From NCBI GenBank assembly GCA_015485355.1, contig WFTQ01000045.1:1-49994 (forward strand): a stretch of 49,994 nucleotides of DNA, written 5' to 3'. The position numbers and the translations under genes were made by a program. The DNA is from a bacterium. GTDB taxonomy: Bacteria > Calditrichota > Calditrichia > RBG-13-44-9 > J042. Numbering within the stretch: the first letter of the stretch is position 1; each line of letters begins with the position of its first letter. A model generated the notes under the pieces. The model searched no databases and was not told where the DNA came from. It worked only from the letters and a program-made list of their open reading frames with translations. This document shows, piece after piece, positions 8,388-17,410 of the stretch.

Positions 8388-10476
8388 GTCTGGCAAGGAG
8401 CTTCGCAGCCGCGTGCTGCTGCTGCGCCTGCTCTGGCTATCGCTGTTTCTGCTGGTGGTCTGGCGATTGATCGATGTTCAGATCGTCCAGCACCGGCAAT
8501 TTGCCGAAATCGGGAAGCGGCATTTTAAATTCGGTACCGTCATACCGGCTCAACGGGGTACCATTTACGATCGCAATGGCGAAAGGCTGGCTGTCGATTT
8601 GATCCATTATTCTGTGGCTGCCGAACCGCCCCGGATCGACGATAAGAAGCGCACCGCCCGGGTGTTGGCACGGCTGTTGGGCAAAAATCCCCGAAACCTC
8701 TTACGCAAATTACAGAGCACGAAAAAATTTATTTACTTAGCCCATAAACAACCGCCGGAAATTGCCGACAGCATTCGCGTCTATCGCCTTTCCGGCATCA
8801 GGCTGGAGAAAAAGTTCAGTCGTTATTACCCTTTTCAAACCTATGCCGCCCAGGTTCTGGGTTTTTGCAACCTGGATAATGAGGCCCAGGCCGGATTGGA
8901 AAAAAGCTACGATAAATATTTACGGGGCAAACCCGGATGGAGTGTCTTTTTTCGGGACCGATGGGGCAATCAGTACCCGGACTGGGAATACCCCACCTCC
9001 CGGCCCATCAACGGTTTGGATGTTCAGTCCACCCTGGACATGGTTTTTCAGACAATACTGGAGGATGAACTGGCCGCCGGGGTGAAGGCCCATCAAGCCG
9101 ATCGCGGCAGCGCCATCCTGATGAATCCGGAAACCGGAGAAATTCTGGCGATGGCCAATTATCCCGGTTTCGATCCCAACCGCTATTTTCAATACGCTAT
9201 CGAGCGGTTTCGGAACACGGCCATCGCTTACCTGTATGATCCCGGTTCGACCTTCAAGATGGTTTCTCTGGCATATATGCTGGAGCAGTTGACCATCGAT
9301 CTGGACAAAGACATTGTCTTTTGCGAGAACGGTCGATATCGGTTGTTCGGAAAAACCATCCGGGATCACGAACCATACGGTTGGTTGACGGTACGCCAGG
9401 TATTCGAGCGTTCCAGCAATATCGGCGTCATTAAGTTAGCCCGGCGTTTTAAGGAGCCCGTCTTTTACCGATATGCCCGGGATTTCGGGTTTGGCGTACG
9501 TACCGGAATCGATCTCCCGGCGGAAGCCGGCGGCATTTTGCACACCCCGGAAACGTTTACTCGTTCCACCAAATTTTACATGGGGATCGGCTACGAGGTG
9601 GCCGTTACCCCGTTGCAGGTGCTTCTGGCCTACGCTGCGGTGGCGAATGGCGGCCGTTTGATGCGCCCTTACATCGTGCGGCGTATAAGCGATTCCCAGG
9701 GCAATGTGGTGCGGGAACGAGGCCCGCAAGTCATCCGACAAGTCATCTCCCCGGAAACCGCGGCCTATATTCGACAGGTATTGCAGGGTGTCGTTGAGCG
9801 AGGCACCGGACAACGGGCGCGGGTGAAGGGGCTTTCCATTGCTGGAAAAACGGGAACCTCCCAGCGCTGGGATCGAGACCGCGGTACTTATTCTGCGGAC
9901 AGTCATGTGGCTTCCTTTGTGGGATTTTTCCCGGCGGAGCGTCCCCGGTTTGTCCTGATGGTCGTCGTTTTCAATCCCCGCAAGGGTTACTATGGCAGTC
10001 AGGTGGCGGCGCCGATCTTCCGGAACATCGCCAGTCGCCTGGTGGGGTTGCCGGCCGCTCAGATGGCCGCCGCTCAAATAATGCACCCTGAAAACACCGA
10101 AGAGGGGGCCGGGACCGAAGTATTGCGGCTGGAAGGCCTGGCGCTGCCCACGGCCATCGCGATTTTGAAGGAACATCGGATCGCCTACGAGGTGATTGGC
10201 GGCGGCGATCGGGTTCAGCAGCAAAAGAATCTGTTTTCCCCCGAAAACGGCCGTCTACAAAAGGTGGTGTTGATTTCCAATACCCAGAACCTGATCTCCG
10301 GCACTATAGTTCCCCGTTTAAAAGGACTGACGTTAAAAGAAGCCTTACAGAAATTGTCCCGGCTGAACATGGAAGCGGAGGTCGAGGGGTATGGTGTGGT
10401 AGTGCGCCAGTATCCGCCTCCGGGCAGACCCTTGGAGAGGAACAAACGAGTAAAATTGGTGTGTAAACCGGCATGA
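8332..10476 (+). CDS. ftsI: Penicillin-binding protein 3 (FtsI/SpoVD type) with C-terminal PASTA
   Basis: A 714-aa septal peptidoglycan transpeptidase. Transmembrane anchor about 28-46; dimerisation/pedestal domain about 60-235 (RGTIYDRNG); transpeptidase about 255-575 with catalytic SxxK at S306-K309 (GSTFKM), SxN at 361-363 (SSN) and KTGT at 506-509. The C-terminus carries one clear PASTA domain (about 656-711, with VPRLKGLTLKEAL) and a weaker preceding one. PASTA tails are typical of Gram-positive PBPs and SpoVD but occur in some didermic phyla. ATG 8332 has GGAG upstream; an ATG ten codons earlier is possible. The 3' end overlaps murE by 4 bp. Confidence 0.94.
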   Translation: MRAKTTRYRNSGYRRAGRESGKELRSRVLLLRLLWLSLFLLVVWRLIDVQIVQHRQFAEIGKRHFKFGTVIPAQRGTIYDRNGERLAVDLIHYSVAAEPPRIDDKKRTARVLARLLGKNPRNLLRKLQSTKKFIYLAHKQPPEIADSIRVYRLSGIRLEKKFSRYYPFQTYAAQVLGFCNLDNEAQAGLEKSYDKYLRGKPGWSVFFRDRWGNQYPDWEYPTSRPINGLDVQSTLDMVFQTILEDELAAGVKAHQADRGSAILMNPETGEILAMANYPGFDPNRYFQYAIERFRNTAIAYLYDPGSTFKMVSLAYMLEQLTIDLDKDIVFCENGRYRLFGKTIRDHEPYGWLTVRQVFERSSNIGVIKLARRFKEPVFYRYARDFGFGVRTGIDLPAEAGGILHTPETFTRSTKFYMGIGYEVAVTPLQVLLAYAAVANGGRLMRPYIVRRISDSQGNVVRERGPQVIRQVISPETAAYIRQVLQGVVERGTGQRARVKGLSIAGKTGTSQRWDRDRGTYSADSHVASFVGFFPAERPRFVLMVVVFNPRKGYYGSQVAAPIFRNIASRLVGLPAAQMAAAQIMHPENTEEGAGTEVLRLEGLALPTAIAILKEHRIAYEVIGGGDRVQQQKNLFSPENGRLQKVVLISNTQNLISGTIVPRLKGLTLKEALQKLSRLNMEAEVEGYGVVVRQYPPPGRPLERNKRVKLVCKPA

Positions 10477-11932
10477 TGAAGCGGATTACCGATATTCTTG
10501 CCAACGTGCCCGTCCGAGAAGTATGGGGCGATATCGATCGGATGGTGGCCGGCCTCCAGTACGATTCCCGTCGGGTGGGGGCGAACGAGGCATTTATCGC
10601 CATTCGAGGATTCCGTGTGGACGGCCATCGGTTTATAGGGGAAGCCTATCGGCGGGGGTGTCGGGTCTTTTTCGTCGAAGAGCCTCAATCCTTGAAAGAG
10701 GCTACCCAGATTGTTTTATCCGATACCCGGCGCGCCTTACCCTGCTGGCAAAAAATTTCTACGACGGGGTGGTCGACCACATGAAACTGATTGGTATAAC
10801 CGGAACGAATGGCAAGACCACCACGGCGTATCTATTGCATGCCATTCTGACCCGGGCCCGCTGGAAACCCGGGTTTATTAGTACCGTGGAATATAAGATC
10901 GGGGAGGAAACCCTTCCGGCGCAACGAACCACTCCGGAGGCCATCGATTTGCACCGGATGTTTTACCGGATGTACGCCCGGGGGATAAAGAGCGCCGTCA
11001 TGGAAGTGTCGTCGCACGCCCTGGCCCTGCATCGCACCGATTTTATGCCTTTCGCCGCCGCCGTGTTTACCAATCTGGGGCATGACCATCTGGACTTCCA
11101 TAAGAACATGGAAGAGTATTTCCGGGCCAAAAAAAAGCTCTTCGATGGTTTGTCGGAAATGGCACGAGCGGTGGTGAACCGGGACGATCCTTATGGACTG
11201 AAGATCGCCGCCGATACCGAAGCGGACGTCTTTACCTATTCGCTCGACAATCGGGAAGCGACCGTTTATTTAAAATCGTATCAGGTGGTGGGCGAGGGGC
11301 TTTACTTAACCCTTGTCGTGCCTTCCGGGGAACTGAGCCTGACCACCGCTTTGATAGGGAAATACAATATTTACAACGTGCTGGCGGCGGTCACTACGGC
11401 CGTGGCCCTGGGAATACCGGAAGAACATATTGTGGCGGGGGTGCAAGAACTGGAACAGGTTCCCGGACGGGTTCAGAAATGGGTATCCCCGCGGGGATTC
11501 AAGGTTTATGTGGATTATGCTCATGCGCCTGACGCCCTGCGCCGGGTGCTGGAAGCCCTGCTGGAATTTCAACCCCGCCGGTTGATCGTCGTCTTTGGCT
11601 GTGGCGGCGATCGGGATCGGGCCAAACGACCCATCATGGGAAAAATTGCCGAAGATTATGCGGACCTGATCTATTTAACCAGTGACAACCCCCGAAGCGA
11701 GGATCCCGAAGCCATTATTCAGGAAATCCTCCAGGGCATTTACGATCGCTCCCGGGTGCGGGTGGAACCCGATCGCGAAACCGCCATCCGAAAGGCCCTG
11801 AAAGAGGCCCGGAAGGGGGATATTGTGCTCATCGCCGGAAAAGGTCACGAGACCTATCAAATCTATGGCGATCGTTCGATCCCTTTCGACGATCGCGAAA
11901 TGGTAAGACGGTACCTTTCCCTCAGGGAGTGA
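10473..11932 (+). pseudogene. murE: UDP-N-acetylmuramoyl-tripeptide synthetase MurE, frameshifted
   Basis: MurE adds the third stem-peptide residue to UDP-MurNAc-L-Ala-D-Glu. The reading frame from 10473/10476 encodes a normal N-terminal domain (AYDSR-like LQYDSRRV, FIAIRGFRVDGHRFI, VLSDTRRAL). It then breaks near 10739-10742 and would stop at 10784. The rest continues in the -1 frame (LLAKNFYDG, P-loop GITGTNGKTTT, EVSSHALALHR, GHDHLDFH). Restoring one base gives about 485 aa, the normal length. DNPR (about 404-407 in the joined protein) indicates meso-diaminopimelate specificity. Because the enzyme is essential and every motif is intact, an assembly or sequencing error is the likeliest cause; a real mutation or recoding is less likely. 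In operon after ftsI. Confidence 0.9.
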
Positions 11933-12128
11933 AGGAACATTCGGTCATTGGACGACCCATCGAAACTGCGGGCCTGGTCCGCCTGACATGGACGAAAATC
12001 CCGACGATCCCGGTGTGACAGGGGGAGAAGGCTGTTTTTTACTTCAAATGCCGGGTTTCGTTTTGTAATTTTTACCCTTTGTGGGTGTATTCCGTTGGCA
12101 AACCAAACGGCAGGGAAGGACAAGATTG

Positions 12129-13547
12129 ATGCAGCGACGGCGATCCACATCGGTCGGCACACGGACGCCATTGGAGCCATTTGTGGCCGGCTATCCGCAG
12201 TTGCGGAAAGTGATGGGGCCTTTGCATGGCGTGGACTATCGGCAGCTGTCTATCGATTCCCGAACCATGCAGTCGGGTGAGTGTTTTGTGGCCCTCAAAG
12301 GGGAACGCTTCGATGCCCACGACTTTCTACCCCAGGTGGTGGAAAAGCGCCCTGCAGCGGTGATCGTGAACGAAAACGGCTTCCAGAGCCACTATGGCCT
12401 GCTGAAGGCCCACTCGGTGCCGACCGTCGTGGTTCAGGATACCCTGCATTTTCTTCAGGAACTGGCCCGCTGGCACCGCTCCCGTTTTGCCGTTCCTGTA
12501 ATAGGTATCACCGGTTCCAGTGGCAAGACCACCACTCGCGAAATGATCGCCGCCATTTTAGAATCACGATATCGAGTGGTGCGCAGCGCTAAAAATCAAA
12601 ACAATCAAATCGGGGTCCCCTTGTCCCTGCTGAAAATGGACGAAACCACCGAGGTGGCCGTTCTGGAACTGGGAACCAATCAGCCGGGGGAGATTCAGCG
12701 TCTGACCGAGCTGGTTCAACCCACTATCGGTGTCATTACCCAGATCGGCAAGGGGCACATTGGATTTTTTGGAAGCCAGGAGGCCATATATCGGGAGAAA
12801 ACGGCGCTGTTTCGGGGTATGGCTTCCGGAAGCACGATCGTTTTAAACATGGAAGATGCGTTTCTGAAGCGATACACCCGTCCCGATGTCCATATCCTCC
12901 GGGCGGGGCTCCATGGCGGCTTGGATGTGTGGGGTGAGTGGTTGGCGGTGGACGCCCTTGGATGCGTTCGCTGGCGGCTTAACGGCAGGGTGGCTATTCA
13001 GATGGGCATTCCCGGGCGCCATCAATTTCTGAATGCCATTCTGGCCAGTGCGGTGGGATTGCATTTGGGCCTGACCGAGGAGGCGATATGTCAGGCCTTA
13101 GAGGCCTTTCGGCCGGCACAGCAGCGCATGGAATATTTTCAGCGCGATGGGGTGCTGTTCATCAACGATGCCTATAACGCCAATCCCGAGTCCATGCGCG
13201 CCGCTTTACAGTACCTGTGCGAGGTGCCCCGCGGCGGAAAACGCATCGCCGTGCTGGGGGATATGCTGGAACTGGGTGAATTTGAGGTGTACGAGCACCG
13301 CACCCTGGGAGATGTCATTGCCGGTTTACCCATAGAGGTAATATTGCTTTATGGTCCCCGAATGCGGCATCTGGAACAGCGACTGAGGGAACTGTCGCCT
13401 TCGGAACGGGTGGTGCGCTGGTTTGCCGCTCATGACGAACTGGCTGCCTTTTTAAAAACGCGCTTGAGCGCCGGGGACGTGGTGTTGGTGAAAGGCTCCC
13501 GGGGCATGCAGATGGAATGGGTGCTGGAGAACTTAACGGCGGAGTAG
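12129..13547 (+). CDS. murF: UDP-N-acetylmuramoyl-tripeptide--D-Ala-D-Ala ligase MurF
   Basis: A 472-aa Mur ligase adding D-Ala-D-Ala to the UDP-MurNAc-tripeptide. N-terminal substrate domain LSIDSRTMQSGECFVALKGERFDAHDF (in halves: LSIDSRTMQSGECF and VALKGERFDAHDF), P-loop VIGITGSSGKTTTREM, KNQNNQIGVPLSLL, ELGTNQPGEI, then NDAYNANPESMRAAL and VLGDMLELGE in the C-terminal domain. ATG 12129 follows GGAAGGA; an in-frame ATG 16 codons earlier lacks a site. It is separated from murE by 196 bp, the largest gap inside the cluster up to murF, in which I found no convincing promoter. The stop is 5 bp before mraY. Confidence 0.95.
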   Translation: MQRRRSTSVGTRTPLEPFVAGYPQLRKVMGPLHGVDYRQLSIDSRTMQSGECFVALKGERFDAHDFLPQVVEKRPAAVIVNENGFQSHYGLLKAHSVPTVVVQDTLHFLQELARWHRSRFAVPVIGITGSSGKTTTREMIAAILESRYRVVRSAKNQNNQIGVPLSLLKMDETTEVAVLELGTNQPGEIQRLTELVQPTIGVITQIGKGHIGFFGSQEAIYREKTALFRGMASGSTIVLNMEDAFLKRYTRPDVHILRAGLHGGLDVWGEWLAVDALGCVRWRLNGRVAIQMGIPGRHQFLNAILASAVGLHLGLTEEAICQALEAFRPAQQRMEYFQRDGVLFINDAYNANPESMRAALQYLCEVPRGGKRIAVLGDMLELGEFEVYEHRTLGDVIAGLPIEVILLYGPRMRHLEQRLRELSPSERVVRWFAAHDELAAFLKTRLSAGDVVLVKGSRGMQMEWVLENLTAE

Positions 13548-13552
13548 CGGAT

Positions 13553-14665
13553 ATGTTAGCCGATTTTTTGTATCAGTTTAAGGATGTGTTCTTTGGCTTT
13601 AATGTGTTTCGATATATCACCGTGCGGGCGGCTTTGGCGGCCATCACAGCCTTAATTTTCAGCTTTTATGTGGGGCCCCGGATGATCCGCTGGCTGCAAA
13701 ACCATCAAATCGGTGAAGAAATTCGTACCGACGGACCGGCCACACATTTGGCCAAGGCCGGAACGCCGACCATGGGCGGATTGATTATTCTGTCTTCCAT
13801 TTTATTGTCCGTGTTAATGTGGACCAAAATTCTCTCCAATTTTTACATCTGGATGATCTTTCTGGCCACTTTCTGGATGGGACTGGTCGGTTTAATGGAT
13901 GATTATTTGAAGGTGGTCAAAAAGAAAAAGCGGGGTTTGATCGGCCGTTACAAACTGGCGGGGCAGATTACCCTGGGCCTGATTATTGGTAGCTTGATTT
14001 ACTTTCATCCTCAGTTCATCGCCCAGGGATTAAACGATAATACCAGCGTACCTTTTTTTAAGAATCTGGAAATAAATTTTGGTCTTTTTTACATCCCCAT
14101 CGTTATACTGGTCATCACGGCATCTTCCAATGCGGTGAATTTAACCGATGGTCTGGATGGACTGGCCGCCGGTTTGATTGCCATTTCCATGTTAGCATTT
14201 GCCGGGATGAGTTACGTGACCGGGAATGTCAAATTTGCTGACTATTTGAATATCATATACCTGCCGGGCAGTGGAGAGTTGACGGTATATTGCATGGCGG
14301 TGGTGGGGGCGGCGATGGGATTTCTCTGGTTCAATGCTTATCCGGCACAGGTGTTCATGGGAGATACCGGAGCATTGGCCTTGGGCAGTACGCTGGGTGC
14401 CGCCGCGGTATTGATCAAGAAAGAGATTTTGTTGATCCTGATCGGGGGGGTATTCGTGGCCGAAGCCCTTAGCGTTATCATTCAGACCAGTTATTTTAAA
14501 TACTCCCGAAAAAAATACGGTCAGGGGCGCCGGGTTTTCCGCATGGCTCCCCTGCATCATCATTACGAATTAAAGGGCTGGCACGAGGCCAAAGTGGTGG
14601 TCCGATTCTGGATCATCGGTATTTTGCTGGCCCTGTTAAGCCTGACTACTTTTAAAGTCCAATGA
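13553..14665 (+). CDS. mraY: Phospho-MurNAc-pentapeptide transferase MraY
   Basis: A 370-aa integral membrane enzyme with about ten transmembrane helices that transfers phospho-MurNAc-pentapeptide to undecaprenyl phosphate, forming lipid I. Family motifs: HLAKAGTPTMGGLII, GLMDDYLKV, NLTDGLDGLA, FMGDTGALALG and MAPLHHHYELKGW. The catalytic Asp residues of these motifs are all present. ATG 13553 has GGAG eight bases upstream, overlapping the end of murF. The next gene murD begins 12 bp after the stop. Confidence 0.96.
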   Translation: MLADFLYQFKDVFFGFNVFRYITVRAALAAITALIFSFYVGPRMIRWLQNHQIGEEIRTDGPATHLAKAGTPTMGGLIILSSILLSVLMWTKILSNFYIWMIFLATFWMGLVGLMDDYLKVVKKKKRGLIGRYKLAGQITLGLIIGSLIYFHPQFIAQGLNDNTSVPFFKNLEINFGLFYIPIVILVITASSNAVNLTDGLDGLAAGLIAISMLAFAGMSYVTGNVKFADYLNIIYLPGSGELTVYCMAVVGAAMGFLWFNAYPAQVFMGDTGALALGSTLGAAAVLIKKEILLILIGGVFVAEALSVIIQTSYFKYSRKKYGQGRRVFRMAPLHHHYELKGWHEAKVVVRFWIIGILLALLSLTTFKVQ

Positions 14666-14677
14666 AGGGATGGAAGC

Positions 14678-16123
14678 GTGGGAGCCCGTTTTGACATAAA
14701 GTCCACCGGAAGCGAGAATGTTCGTCAGCTGCAGGGATGCCCGGTGGCCGTTCTGGGAGCCGCCCGCAGTGGCCGGGAGGTGGCCCGCCTGCTACACCTG
14801 GCCGGTGCCCGGGTGTTGTTAAGTGAAGCGCGCCCCGCCCGTCAGGTGGCGGAACAGCTGCGGCACCTTCCCGAAGACATTGAAGTGGAAACCGGGGGAC
14901 ACAGCAGTAACATTCTGAAGGCCCACCTGGTGGTCATCAGCCCGGGAATTCCGCTGGAAATCCCCATCTTGCAAAAAGTGAGGCGGGCACACATTCCCGT
15001 TGTTGGAGAACTGGAAGTGGCTTCCTGGTTTACCCGGGCTCCGATTATCGCCATTACCGGCAGCAATGGCAAGACCACGACCACGGCCCTCACCGGAGAA
15101 ATGTTCCGGTATCAGTATGCCGATGTGATTGTGGGGGGCAATATCGGCCGCCCTTTTTCCGGCGAATTGCTTAAAATGCCCCGGCCCGTATTCAACATCC
15201 TGGAAGTGAGCAGCTTCCAGCTGGAAAGCATTCATGCCTTTCATCCGCGGGCCGCCGTCATTACCAATCTTTCCCCCAACCATCTGGACCGGTATGCCGG
15301 TTTCGACGCCTATGTTCGGGCGAAATTGAACCTGTTGAAAAACATGACCGGCGACGACATCCTGCTCTACAATGCCGATGATCCGATGTTGACTGCCCAT
15401 CTGCGGCGGGTGGTTCCCCAGCAATTTCCCTTCAGCCTGAAGGGAGCGCTGGACCAGGGGAGCTGGTGGCAGGCAGACGGAATCCGAATTCGATGGCAGG
15501 AACTGGATGTGGAGATTCCCATTCCCGGCATGCGATTACGCGGTCCGCACAATCGATACAATTTACTGGTAGCGGCGACGCTGGCCGCGTTGTTTGGGGT
15601 AGAGCTGCGGCACGTCCAGCAGGTGGCGGAAACCTTTCAAGGGCTTCCGCATCGCTTGGAACCGGTGGGAAAGGTAGGGGGCGTGCTTTTTGTGAACGAT
15701 TCCAAGGCTACCACGGTACAGGCGCTGGAATTTGCCCTGCAGAGCTTTCAGGAACCGCTGGTTCTGATCGCCGGGGGAAAAGACAAGGGGGGGGATTTCG
15801 GTGCGCTGGTCCCGCTGTTGCAGCAACGGGTCAAAGCGGCCGTACTCATCGGTCAGGCCGCCCGGCGCATTCAAGAGGCCTGGCAGGGGTATATCCCCCT
15901 GTACCGATGTACCACCCTGAAAGCGGCGGTTCAACAGGCCTTTCGGCTGGCCGACGCCGGCGATGTGGTGCTGCTGGCCCCTGCCTGTTCCAGCTTCGAT
16001 ATGTTTCGAGATTACGAGGACCGCGGCGAGCAGTTCCGCCGCATGGTCCAGCAATTGGAAGACGTTACGCACCAAGAAACGCCCGGGGATCCCCGGCCCA
16101 AAACGGAGGACCCGCATTCGTGA
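14678..16123 (+). CDS. murD: UDP-N-acetylmuramoylalanine--D-glutamate ligase MurD
   Basis: A 481-aa Mur ligase that adds D-glutamate to UDP-MurNAc-L-Ala. N-terminal Rossmann-like domain with VAVLGAARSGREVARLL; SPGIPLE; P-loop AITGSNGKTTTTAL; GGNIGRPF; LEVSSFQLE; NLSPNHLDRY; C-terminal NDSKATTVQALEFAL, AGGKDKGGDF and LAPACSSFDMFRDYEDRGEQF. It starts at GTG 14678, preceded by AAGGGATGGAAGC. The last about 20 residues are a polar tail beyond the family core. A 132-bp gap to ftsW shows no gene. Confidence 0.95.
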   Translation: MGARFDIKSTGSENVRQLQGCPVAVLGAARSGREVARLLHLAGARVLLSEARPARQVAEQLRHLPEDIEVETGGHSSNILKAHLVVISPGIPLEIPILQKVRRAHIPVVGELEVASWFTRAPIIAITGSNGKTTTTALTGEMFRYQYADVIVGGNIGRPFSGELLKMPRPVFNILEVSSFQLESIHAFHPRAAVITNLSPNHLDRYAGFDAYVRAKLNLLKNMTGDDILLYNADDPMLTAHLRRVVPQQFPFSLKGALDQGSWWQADGIRIRWQELDVEIPIPGMRLRGPHNRYNLLVAATLAALFGVELRHVQQVAETFQGLPHRLEPVGKVGGVLFVNDSKATTVQALEFALQSFQEPLVLIAGGKDKGGDFGALVPLLQQRVKAAVLIGQAARRIQEAWQGYIPLYRCTTLKAAVQQAFRLADAGDVVLLAPACSSFDMFRDYEDRGEQFRRMVQQLEDVTHQETPGDPRPKTEDPHS

Positions 16124-16255
16124 AACAGTGCGACTCCAGGAGGGAATGTTGCAGGGCGGTATCCACGGCCCGTTTCCGGCCGGAGGATCGAGACGGCCCG
16201 AATCGCCGGGGAAAAAGAACGATACCCAAATCCGTGGGGCAACGCAGGAGGTGGC

Positions 16256-17410
16256 ATGCAACGTTCTCTGGTTGACCGTTGGCTGTTTTTCGCATTTTTT
16301 ACATTGATTTTTATCGGGGTCATTATGGTCTACAGTGCCAGCGTGTATTATGCCGAATTGACCCGCCACAACCCATTGTATTATCTCTTGCGCCACCTGA
16401 TGGCCTTGTTGATAGGGGTGATTGTGGGGGTAGGACTCTACAGTTTTCCCTTCAGGTACTTAAACCATCTGGCCCCGCTGTTGTTATGGGTGGGGCTGTT
16501 CATTCTGGGCTATCTGGCATTCGTGGCGCATAGTCGCTGGGTGTATCTGGGACCGTTGCACTTCCAGGGAGTGGACGTGGCCCGATTGGGATTGATAGTA
16601 TACCTGGCCGCCTCTCTGGCCCGAAAGGAGAATCGGTTATCCGATTTTCAGGAGGGCCTGTTTCCTCATCTCGGTTACCTGGGCCTGTTTGCATTTCTTA
16701 CCCTTCTGCAACCCGATTTCAGTAGTGCCATATTGCTTTTAATGGTAGGATTTACCATGCTTTTTGTGGCCCCGGTCCGCGTAAAGCACCTGCTGGCGGT
16801 CATCGGGGGGACTCTACCCCTGGCCCTGGGGGTTGTTCTGATCTCCCCCTATAAATGGGAACGGGTGATGGCTTATTGGAAGATGGAAGAAGACCTGCAG
16901 GGCAAAGGGTATCAGATTTACCAATCGCTGGTGAGTCTGGGCAGTGGCGGTGTTTGGGGAGTCGGGTTCACCCAAAGTCGTCAAAAACTGTTTTATTTAC
17001 CGGAGGCCCATACTGATTTTATTTATGCCATTATCGGGGAAGAGTGGGGTTTGTTGGGTACCCTGTTGGTATTGGGGTTGTTTTTTATAATCATGATTCG
17101 GGGCCTACGCATGGCGACGAAGGTAACGGAGCGTTTTACTTTTTATTTAATTGTGGGGATTACGGCCAATTTTGTTTGGTATGCCCTGGTGAACATTATG
17201 GTTACCTTGCGATTGGTACCGCCCACCGGGGTACCGCTGCCTTTTATCAGTTACGGGGGCACGGCATTGATCGTCAACTGCGCTCTGGCGGGTTTACTAC
17301 TGGGCATCGAACGCCGATTAAGAGATGCTCCGGAAGGCCGCCTTCGGCCTACGGTTAAACGGGTGTATCCCGTGCAACGGCGCTATACAACCCGGCGGAT
17401 ATACCAATGA
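16256..17410 (+). CDS. ftsW: Peptidoglycan glycosyltransferase FtsW (SEDS family)
   Basis: A 384-aa polytopic SEDS protein that polymerises lipid II together with FtsI at the septum; about ten transmembrane helices. It keeps the putative catalytic Asp in PEAHTDFI (249-256, D254), GxGYQ-like GKGYQIYQSLVSLGSGG, and PPTGVPLPFISYGGT near the C-terminus. Odd: the nearly invariant FQPSE of FtsW/RodA reads FQGVD (103-107). The cytoplasmic tail is Arg-rich. CAGGAGGTGGC before ATG 16256 is a strong ribosome site. FtsW rather than RodA by its place in the dcw cluster. Stop overlaps murG by 4 bp. Confidence 0.94.
   Translation: MQRSLVDRWLFFAFFTLIFIGVIMVYSASVYYAELTRHNPLYYLLRHLMALLIGVIVGVGLYSFPFRYLNHLAPLLLWVGLFILGYLAFVAHSRWVYLGPLHFQGVDVARLGLIVYLAASLARKENRLSDFQEGLFPHLGYLGLFAFLTLLQPDFSSAILLLMVGFTMLFVAPVRVKHLLAVIGGTLPLALGVVLISPYKWERVMAYWKMEEDLQGKGYQIYQSLVSLGSGGVWGVGFTQSRQKLFYLPEAHTDFIYAIIGEEWGLLGTLLVLGLFFIIMIRGLRMATKVTERFTFYLIVGITANFVWYALVNIMVTLRLVPPTGVPLPFISYGGTALIVNCALAGLLLGIERRLRDAPEGRLRPTVKRVYPVQRRYTTRRIYQ

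Noticed and set aside
10741-10760. Programmed -1 frameshift in murE at the A6 run
   Set aside because: No X XXY YYZ heptamer in the correct phase and a shift there would lose the conserved LLAKNF residues; a missing base upstream explains the alignment better.
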